Shown: piece by piece, positions 56,101 to 64,000 of the stretch | Layout: each line of letters starts with the position of its first letter | Position numbering within the stretch: the stretch's first letter is position 1 | NCBI GenBank assembly: GCA_963920635.1 | Contig: OY987299.1 | Span: forward strand, 129,019,373 to 129,083,372 | Direction: 5' to 3' | DNA: 64,000 nucleotides | Source: Pseudeuparius sepicola | Taxonomy: Eukaryota > Arthropoda > Insecta > Coleoptera > Anthribidae | Program-made: the position numbers and the translations under genes | Notes under the pieces: generated by a model | The model's database searches: none | What the model was told of the DNA's origin: nothing | What the model saw: only the letters and a program-made list of their open reading frames with translations

Positions 56101-56799
56101 CTGGCCATAATATTAATTGTGATGCAGTTAAAATTTCGCAGTACGAAAGTACTTATTAGAGTAGATTATTTTTAGAGATGTTTGAAATACAAAAGGAATG
56201 AAATTCAACGAATAAAAGAACTGCCATTAAAGATTTATTTACTTTTATATATTTTATACCTTGATAAATAGCAGACTATTTCTCCAATTTTGCTTGATTT
56301 ATTTGTATGTTTAGGATTTAATATATATATTTTTGCTGTTTTATATTTTATTTTTGTCATAATTATTATAACCAAAAAAATTTTGTAAATATTGTTTCCA
56401 AGTTTTCACACTGGTTGCTATACTAACATTATTGTCAATTTTTTTTTTACAAATTTTCTAGGAAAAAACATAAAATTTCTGCCATATATTAGGTATATGT
56501 ATTTTTAATACTTCCATGAGTTAACTGTAATTATTTTTTCTTTTTTCTTCTTTATCTATATAAAGAAAATATTTTTATAGCCCTGAAGAAGCTCTCATCA
56601 TTGTTGGTTTGATCAAAAATAAATTCTTCACTGTGAAGTTCTATTTTTTAGATGTCAAATTAATAATTTCGTAAGCCAGGGAAACAATAACAACAAATTT
56701 TGACCCTATAGGTATGTTTAAAGAATAACGCGATGAATAAGTTACAATAACCGTTATTTTCAGGATTAGGTCTTCAGTGACCCGTTTAATTTTCATGTA
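56101..56799. other. AT-rich interval, no gene seen
   Basis: Includes CCCTGAAGAAGCTCTCATCA at 56582-56601, related to the motif at 54420 (minus strand). No frame of note. Confidence 0.45.
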
Positions 56800-57360
56800 T
56801 ATGTTATACAGACCGTATATGTAAAACAGGCCGTATACAAAACGACTAGTCCATATGTAAACGGACTGAAGATATTAGTCCATATGTATAAGAAGCTTGT
56901 CCGTCGACAAACGGTCTAGTCAGTTTGCAAAAGGACTAGTCCTATTATATACGGTCTATCTGCAACTAGACCGTACATCACAGAGAGATTTAAACAAAGA
57001 CAGAATGTGTGTACAATGTTTTCCGGGCGGTTTCGAAGTCCGCCATTTCTGAATTACCCCTTCTTTTTTTATATAGGCCCATCAAAGAAGGATATTACTT
57101 CTTGCTAGTACGTAGTATTTTGAAGGAAAAAAAGGTTTTAGTATAATGTATATGTAGCCTAGATTTTTTTTCTGCAAAATACATACCTACTAAAAAGAAG
57201 GCATATTATTCTTCTTTAATGGGCCTGGATAAAAAGAGAAGGGTAATTCACTACGATTGCACATACAGTCTGAATGTCAATAGTCCGTATGTTAACGGTC
57301 TAGTCCGTATATGAAATGCCATCTCCTTTACATACGGTCTGCGCCATTTAGGCCGTTTAG
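56800..57360. mobile_element. Foldback element with clustered ACGGTCTAGTCC motifs
   Basis: The outer ends (ATACAGACCGTATATGTAAA and TTACATACGGTCTGCG) are inverted. In both flanks short motifs such as GACCGTA, ACGGTCTAGTC, GACTAGTCC and GTCCATATG occur repeatedly in both orientations (56807-56980 and 57270-57340). The inner part folds: GAATTACCCCTTC facing GAAGGGTAATTC, and TATAGGCCCATCAAAGAAGG facing its imperfect complement at 57210-57235. Clustered subterminal motifs are typical transposase-binding arrays. The superfamily is unknown. Confidence 0.7.
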
Positions 57361-57528
57361 ATACATTAACCTAAGAACGACCAAAAACCTGTAGGGATGT
57401 AACAGGTCGAATATAGAGATTAAATTACTTAACTATCTAATTTATTTTTGACCTAACCTACAGGAACTAATATTGAGGCAAAATTTACCTATGACCTCCA
57501 GAATTATATGAATTATATTTTGACTATA

Positions 57529-57892
57529 AGGGCATCCAGAAAGTTAAATAGTATAGTAGATATTGAGTACGTTTATCTCGTGACAACTCGATCAGATTGA
57601 AATGGATCCGATTGAGTTATGTCAAATATTTTATAATTCTACGTTTACATCATCAGTATTGAATCCTACGGTTTTCAGTCCTCTCTAGGGACATTAACTT
57701 ATTATACTTATTTCACAGTAGGTTGGTGCACATTCTGGCCAACTTCTGTTTGGAAATAGCGGCTTGATTTGATAAAAAATATGATTGAATTTCAATCTGT
57801 AGGGTTTACGCCGTCTATTTGAGTCCACTTCAGTGAATTCAAATCTCTCTCAATCGGATAGAACGCGTCGAGATAAACGTAGTCAGTGCCCT
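57529..57892. mobile_element. MITE with AGGGCA ends and TACGTTTATCTCG arms
   Basis: AGGGCATCC at the left and the right end CAGTGCCCT are partly inverted. Further in, GTACGTTTATCTCGTGAC faces CGTCGAGATAAACGTAG, and ATCCGATTGAG faces CTCAATCGGAT. The interior has no frame. Confidence 0.6.
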
Positions 57893-58760
57893 AAAAATTG
57901 ATTCTAAAATTTTCCATGCCTTCAAAGCATGATTTTAGGTAATAATAAACAGAATTAGGACTAAATAAGTTTCTTAAAAGTTGAGCGTTTATGAAGCTTA
58001 TATTTAGGTTAGAAATTGCTAGTTTTAGATAACAAAAATTTTTTCTTCGCACTTTAAACTATTTTCTAAAAAAAATTGTAATATTTTACCTTCATATGGT
58101 AATTCTCACCCAAACATTGATAATCTTGACTAGGCCTGCTTGTTGGGTACGGAAGGAAACTGACTGCCAAACTTGAGCAACAAATAAATTAGCACAACCG
58201 CACAACACAGAAATAGGCAAAACATGTTTTGTTGGCGAAACACCACATAATTCCTCTTGGGTTTGTCTCAGACCCAACGGTTTTATTTTACTTTTATTTC
58301 ATTTTCAACACAGCTAATTCGACTTTCACGAGTATTTAACTCAATCCATTAGGCGAGCGAAGTGTTCTTCAAAAATAACCCGACCGAAAAAAAAAATGGA
58401 AAAACGCCTCGTCAAGAGATCCGTTGAGCAGTTCGCGATTGGCGCTATCGAAGCGTGAAAGATACCGGAATTACGGCGGTAAGCAAAAAATAATGACGGC
58501 AAACTTTCCGATATATAAATGGAACACTCCATTTCGGAAAGATTACGGAAACGGGGGTTTCTTGCGATCCACGCCGGCAAACTTTCATTAGACAGAAATT
58601 GGCGGGCTCGGACGTTGTAACGAGGAAATATTGGTTCGGGTATTTCACAATTAGAAAAAGTATTCCCTAATTGCAAGCCGGACAGAATAAGGTCTTTCCA
58701 CATATTTCTAATTTCTATCAGTTTTAACGCAAATATTTGCTTTTTCTATATTTAATTATA
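57893..58760. other. Interval with a GC-richer island (58330-58710)
   Basis: 58140-58215 is similar to 34300-34360. The island holds a 120-codon minus-strand frame (58341-58703), overlapped by a 67-codon frame in another phase. I cannot match either to a family and treat them as chance. Confidence 0.35.
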
Positions 58761-60372
58761 CAGGGTGGTTCACTTTTATGTGGTAGGACTTTAACATTAG
58801 ATAGAAAAAGATAATCTAAAATGAAAATTTTATATCAACATATATCGGGGAAAGCTTAGTTTCCGAGATACAGGGCGTTGAAGTGTTGGAAAAAATATGA
58901 AGTATTTTTTACACTGTCCGAACCAGTGGATATATTTAAACCAAATTTGATGTGTAGTACCACCTTTTTGACTACGATATTTAGTGATAATATGAAGGTC
59001 CTGAAATAACCAGTGGTGGAGATATGGGTTTTCACTATCACTAAATTTAAAAAGTAATTAGTACGGACCTGTCTCACATCAACGTAATTTTTTTTTTCGT
59101 AAAGTTCTTTCAATTCTCTACAAAAAGTGTATCTTATCGCAAAATTGCAGACTTTGAAACACGTAGGGCCACTGACACTCTTCTGCTACTTGTTGTAGGA
59201 TTCCTATCGAATTCACGAAGAATCTCATTGTTGCGTCTGACTTGTTGGATATTGTTTTCATTTCCTCGTTCGACGATTCTAGTTCTCAGACCGCGAGTTC
59301 TGAATTGCCGGTGCATGTTAACAAACACCGAGGGACGCGGATGGCGCCTATTTGGAAATCGCCTCCGGTATTCTCTGGCTGCTTCCGCAGAGTTCCCATT
59401 TGCAACTCCATAGCAGAAATGGATGTCAGCCTGCTCTTCATTTGTAAATTGGAACGGCATTTTAATTATTAACAAAGACAAACTGCGGCGCTGCTACGTT
59501 CATCTACTGGATGACAGATTATTGTATTATTAACTGTCAATAAAATTTTCTTTTCCATGGCACACTTATCTTCACCAGTACGGCGATGCAGAAAGGACAT
59601 TAGTATTTTGCCGATGGATTTTGTAGTCAAAGGAAATAAGACAATTTTTAAATAACATTTTATGGGCGGAAGAATCATGTTTTACTCGTCGCGGTATAAT
59701 TTAGAATTCTACAAATTTAGAATTATAAAAATTATTAAGAAATAATACTAGATTTGATAAAAATGTTAAAATGATAATAAAGTAATGTACCTCAAACCAA
59801 GTGCCAGTTTATTTTTAAAATTGTTTCCATAAAATTAAAAATAAAATAGCTGAATCCTATAAGTGTTCCATAATTAATTTCTGTTATTTGCGATATTTAT
59901 CAATAATCTTAGAAAACACATTTTTAGGCAAAAAAGGCTGAGATGGAAACGAAATAATTTATTTACTACACAACCGTGGCAGATACAAGAAAATGTCAAG
60001 ATACACTTTTTGTAGAGAATTGAAAGAGCTTTACGAAAAAAAAATTTACGTTGATGTGAGACAGGTCCGTACTAATTAGTTTTTAAATTTAGTGATAGTG
60101 AAAACCCATAACTCCACCACTGGTTATTTCAGGACCTTCATATTATCAATAAATATCGTAGTCAAAAAGGTGGTACTACACATCAAATTTGGTTTAAATA
60201 TCTCCACTGGTTCGGACAGTGTAAAAAATACTTCATATTTTTTCCAACACTTCAACGCCCTGTATCTCGGAAACTAAGCTTTCCCCGATATATGTTGATA
60301 TAAAATTTTCATTTTAGATTATCTTTTTCTATCTAATGTTAAAGTCCTACCACATAAAAGTGAACCACCCTG
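58761..60372. mobile_element. Tc1/mariner-related foldback element with DUF4817-type transposase piece
   Basis: The arms are about 375 bp and nearly identical: CAGGGTGGTTCACTTTTATG at 58761 and the complementary end at 60372. TA lies outside each (58759-58760, 60373-60374). Inner arm ends are CTACAAAAAGTGTATCTT (59117-59134) and AAGATACACTTTTTGTAG (59998-60015). Between them lies the N-terminal part of a transposase on the minus strand (separate entry) and about 0.5 kb of non-coding DNA. A single right end of the same family stands at 62773-62813. The size of the arms compared with normal Tc1/mariner repeats suggests that one end was duplicated in inverse orientation. Confidence 0.9.
59134..59460 (-). 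pseudogene. DUF4817-type transposase, N-terminal fragment
   Basis: From the ATG at 59460 (an upstream in-frame ATG at 59481 adds seven residues) the frame reads MPFQFTNEEQADIHFCYGVA, then an Asn-Gly-Asn, then YRRRFPNRRHPRPSVFVNMH, RTRGLRTR, and later a second helix-turn-helix-like part with FDRNPTTSSRRVSVALRVSK. The pattern FT-EE-AD-FCYG, RFPNRR-P and NP-TS-R matches the helix-turn-helix domain DUF4817, found at the start of a large family of insect DDE transposases. It stops in the left arm of the element after 108 residues; active proteins carry a DDE domain of about 200 further residues, which is deleted here. It may still bind DNA if expressed, but that is speculation. Confidence 0.85.
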
Positions 60373-62772
60373 TACTTTACTAATCTTGAATTTTATAAAA
60401 TATGCTCGTTGATTTCACCATTAGAAAGAAGTGGATATACAGGATGGCTTATACAAGGTGGTTCAGTTTTAGTGACAAAACTTAAGAAATTTATAGAAAA
60501 CGGCAAAGTAAGTAGATTTTTCCTTATATTTTTCCGTACTTATGTTAAAAGATAAAAAAAGTTGCAGCGGTTTAAAAATTTTCAATTTTTCAAATATTTT
60601 GCCATAGTTTTGCTGATTTTTTCTGCCAAAAAATAGACGAGATATTTTAAGTGAGTCACTTATTATATTTCGTATGCGCCCTTCTGCCTCAGCAGGCTCA
60701 GCATATACAGTTTGTAATATGTTATGAAACAGAAACTGATTGATAATTGGCTTGCAAAATTAGGTAACCATACTCCTAAGAAATAAGTTTGTTTCATAAT
60801 CATAATCCTCTTTTCAATTTTTTAAGTGTTACCCACAAAATATACGGTCTGTGTTATACAGACACAATTATTACAGCATTATGTAGTCCCACAACCTTCT
60901 CAAGCTTACAAGCCCTGTGCAAACATGTGGCAACGCCGCAGCGGGACGGTTCAACGGGTCTATGCAGTATAGAGCAGTCTGCAGTTTCGCTTAGTTTATC
61001 GTTTGTAATAAATGTTCAACCCTCTTTTTAATTATAATTAGATACATTTGTGAACTTTGTTTCAATAACAGGGTACCTAAGTAAGTAGGGACGTTTGTTT
61101 AACAGACAATAAAAGCAGAAACAAGTGACAAAATGTACACAGAAGTATAAGTATTTATAATAAGTACGATTCCTGGTGTATATAGGTACATTTTCGACAA
61201 ATAATATGGTAAATTTGGGCAAATAGAGGGGACTACATTTTATTGTAAGTCGAATTTTTCGCAAAGTGGGCCATCAGGCAAATGATGATTACCTATCTTC
61301 CCTTATGGTTTTTTCATAAAAATACAAACAACAAGCGAACAGAGAACGGCATGTTGTGAAGGAGAGTAATCTCTTCTGACTGGAATGGCAGTTAGGGTCA
61401 ATTTCATAATACATTCAACTGAATTATCTTTTGACTTTACATTAGGTAAAGAAACTTTTGGAACAATGGTTGTATTGTTAGAAAGCTCCTTTAATTTTAA
61501 AGGGTACTTTAGTTTGTCTATGCATTTTATTCTTAAATTTTCGTCCTTTGGAAAGCCCAAAACGAATACAAGTTGACCGCATGCCGTCAAGCAAAGAAAA
61601 CCTAGCTACTTCAAGTTATTATTACGAGTTGACTTACAGCCAGGTACCTATATATAACTAAGTTCTAGCTTCCCTCGACGGTTCTAGGCATCTTGAGGCT
61701 TGAAATTGTAAAGGAACGATTCTTCACTTCAAACATTTATAGAAATGTTTCACTTTTGCACAAACAAAACAAATTTATAAAAAAGCTGTCGCCAGCATTG
61801 CGGGCTGTCTGTTTCCACCCAGAGACACACTGCCTCGTCGTGGCAATCTGGCGACGATACCGCTACCCGCACTACACAAGTTAATTCTGGTAAATTTCTT
61901 GTAAAATCAATTGCCAGGGAGCGTCAGGGCACGCGACGTGGACCCGCATCCCTTGTTGCCAGTTTTCTCTACTTCAGGGCTTCGCCTAGAGTCGGCTGTG
62001 GTAGTCCGCTAGCCACACGAAGCGCAAAATTCCGTATACTATAAATCCCGTTAAAACCACTAAAACGCGAAGTTATAACAGTTCCGCTTTTGCCCGAAAG
62101 CCGTCGGATTTCGGATTGAACATCCCGCAGAAGGTGGAGCACGACCATAAAGCATTGCCACACTATATATCTTTTACGAGCCATATCTAATCATACAGAA
62201 AGTGGGGAACCCATTCAAATGGGGCGGCTGATAAAAATTTTACCCGCCCCACCGAAAGCAAACACTTAACCCAGTTCTAAATCTTCTTTTATGTTTTACA
62301 ATGGAGCGGAGGCGGTGGATGCGCGGCGTGCCGGTCGCGCCGAAGCCCATTTGAGTTATGTGCCTCTGGAGGCGATCGCAAGGGGTGAAGGGCCCGCGGA
62401 TTACTTGGTAGCGGTTGATATTCGATAGATTTGAATGGTCGTCTATGTGGACGCCCCGCTTATAAATTACATAGTCAAACAGTCCTCAAGATGAAATAAA
62501 TGTAAACAAGCCACTCTGTGTGGTGCCCACGTGATCAGATGTCGCACGCATTAGGTACTTACAAACGCAGAAAGTTAGAAAACGGTCAGACTAGTACCTA
62601 GACAGGACAAATTTGAATACAGATGCAATAGTAGAACTAACAACACTATGTGTTAAAACCACTTATTTTCAAATGAATTTTACCAGCAGGAATTTGGAAT
62701 GGCTACCATTCATAAGCAATTTATTTATGAAAGATTTTGAACAAAATGAGTTGACTAGATATGTTCACCAAC
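60373..62772. other. Interval with TE ends and a GC-rich island
   Basis: TACAGGATGGC (60438) and TACAAGGTGGTTCAG (60452) are TE-end-like, without partners. The 61920-62460 part is GC-rich and single-copy-looking. Frames of 60-95 codons on opposite strands at 61303-61590 overlap each other and are not credible. Confidence 0.35.
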
Positions 62773-62813
62773 CAATGTTAAAGTCCTACCACATAAAAGT
62801 GAACCACCCTGTA
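62773..62813 (-). mobile_element. Solo end of the 58761-60372 family
   Basis: AATGTTAAAGTCCTACCACA and the following AAAGTGAACCACCCTGTA match the right end of the 58761-60372 element. The rest of the element is not seen to the left, where a 67-codon frame runs into it. Confidence 0.85.
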
Positions 62814-62940
62814 TAGGAACATGCATGGAGTAGATGATTTAAATTCATTATTAAATTTATAAACTCACAAAACCTTCTATTAAGTTTACTCTAGAAATTG
62901 AAAATAATAATCAAGTTTCTTAGATGATTATATACTGAAA

Positions 62941-63759
62941 TAAGATAGTAACTATAGTGTCTATAGAACACCAACACATACTAACAGGGTGTAACTGAAC
63001 TGATGGTCAAAAACGAAACCACGTATTCTTGGAGTCAAAATAAGAGCACTTCTTCATATAGTTTTTCTCCTACGGGCCATAGTTTTTTTATACAGAGCAT
63101 AGAAGTTCAGAGAAAAATGCATATATTCTTTAGTATCTCTAGAAGTATACGAGATATTTTCTTCAAACTTGGCGTGTCACATGAGCGGATGAGCTGTCAA
63201 ACTTAAGGTTGATATGAAGCTTCTGAGGCCCCTAGTTGCCAAGATACAGGGTGTTAATAAAGTTAATTAGCTCAGAAAAATATGAATACCCTATATAATC
63301 GCATTTTTAAAATTTGTTTTGATTGGTGAATCCAATGGTTAACAAGAAGTATCTCTTAGTATTTTTCATATTCGCAGCCGTTTCTTAATTATTTTCAAAG
63401 AATGACAATGCTGCAATAAACAAACCATTTTAAGAATAAATCCAGCAATCTGTGGATGTCATCTAAACTTTATTTAATAAAATAGGTACGAAAGCAAAAA
63501 CGATAATAAAAGAAACGTAATGCTATTAGAAAATTATTAAATGTTCGAAATGACCGCCGCCCCTTTCAATACATGCAACTATGCGTTTCCGCATGTTTAT
63601 TATTGCCATTGGCAAGTCCATAGCAAAAGTACATGTCAGTCAATTCTTCGAATGAAAATATCATTTTTCAAAATATTCATACTAAAGTTCAAAGTTGACA
63701 GCCAAATGATTCAAATAATGCCAAGTTTAATTTACATCCATAGATTGCTAGATAATGAC
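62941..63759. repeat. 819-bp direct repeat, first unit
   Basis: TAAGATAGTAACTATAGTG opens the unit at 62941 and again at 63760. It contains AACAGGGTGTAACTGAACTG at 62985 and ATACAGGGTGTTAATAAAG at 63244, two TE-end-like motifs. On the minus strand of its last part is a deleted transposase (separate entry). The unit is probably a TE duplicated in tandem. Confidence 0.85.
63526..63664 (-). pseudogene. DUF4817-type transposase with internal deletion
   Basis: The minus strand reads MIFSFEELTDMYFCYGLANG from the ATG at 63664, the same DUF4817 start seen at 59460. After NN the frame is lost. One base out of phase it reads NMRKRIVACIERGGGHFEHL and ends at a TAA (63526-63528), which is the usual C-terminus of this transposase family. 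About 300 codons between the two ends are missing. This is the signature of a MITE made by internal deletion. Confidence 0.8.
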
Positions 63760-64000
63760 TAAGATAGTAACTATAGTGTCTATAGAACACCAACACATAC
63801 TAACAGGGTGTAACTGAACTGATGGTCAAAAACGAAACCACGTATTCTTGGAGTCAAAATAAGGGCACTCACTTCTTCATATAGTTTTTCTCCTACGGGC
63901 CATAGTTTTTTTATACAGAGCATAGAAGTTCAGAGAAAAATGCATATATTCCTTAGTATCTCTAGAAGTATACGAGATATTTTCTTCAAACTTGGCGTGT
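63760..64000. repeat. 819-bp direct repeat, second unit, cut by the window end
   Basis: It follows 62941-63176 closely, with a short ACTC insertion-like difference near 63866 (GGGCACTCACTTCTTC against GAGCACTTCTTC). The continuation lies beyond the window. Confidence 0.9.

Noticed and set aside
58341..58703. 120-codon minus-strand frame
   Set aside because: A second frame overlaps it in another phase, and the block looks like a GC-rich non-coding island. No family matches.

Overview
The window reads as a piece of an AT-rich insect nuclear genome. The evidence is the transposon load: DUF4817-type and other Tc1/mariner-like transposases, a ZMYM1/TTF-like hAT transposase, Penelope-like retroelement (PLE) fragments with GIY-YIG sequence, PIF/Harbinger-like termini, and short introns. 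A beetle or similar insect is plausible, but nothing in the sequence fixes the order. I see no convincing host protein-coding gene, no rRNA, tRNA or CRISPR, and no prokaryotic gene organisation. Most open frames are short and lie inside repeats. The window looks like intergenic or intronic DNA in which GC-richer single-copy islands alternate with transposable elements (TEs).

Layout. 1-3780: AT-rich DNA with a 1,045-bp hAT-like element (1285-2329). 3781-8193: a four-unit tandem array of about 1,114 bp per unit. A remnant of it, split by a second hAT-like copy, lies at 10210-10762, and a diverged relative of its GC-rich core lies at 16985-17345. 10847-13806: two foldback (long inverted-repeat) elements, the second with a PLE-like tail motif on both arms. 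13807-18000: mostly unassigned. 18079-22795: foldback elements, a 261-bp MITE and a hAT-like element with perfect 8-bp target duplications. 23300-28490: inverted repeats, short tandem repeats and a family of GC-cored palindromes. 31220-33507: CAGGG-ended inverted-repeat elements, one a nest. 38508-43182: two hAT-like elements. The larger (40073-43182) holds a Tc1/mariner-like element with a broken transposase, a broken hAT transposase and a PLE fragment. 43725-45720: more foldbacks and palindromes. 47602-54450: a direct segmental duplication of about 2 kb whose second copy was split by a 2.9-kb PIF/Harbinger-like element made of six tandem units. 54990-56100: a PLE remnant. 56800-60372: inverted-repeat elements, one keeping the N-terminal domain of a DUF4817-type transposase. 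62941-64000: an 819-bp direct repeat holding an internally deleted transposase (N-terminus fused to C-terminus); its second copy runs off the window.

The recurring theme is a set of TE families that end in (TA)CAGGGTG or a close variant and keep long inverted arms rather than genes. Two loci still carry transposase pieces that tie this theme to the Tc1/mariner (IS630) superfamily. The nesting gives relative ages: Tc1-like inside hAT, PLE inside hAT, hAT inside a satellite unit, Harbinger-like inside a segmental duplicate. The duplicate's sister copy serves as an empty site.
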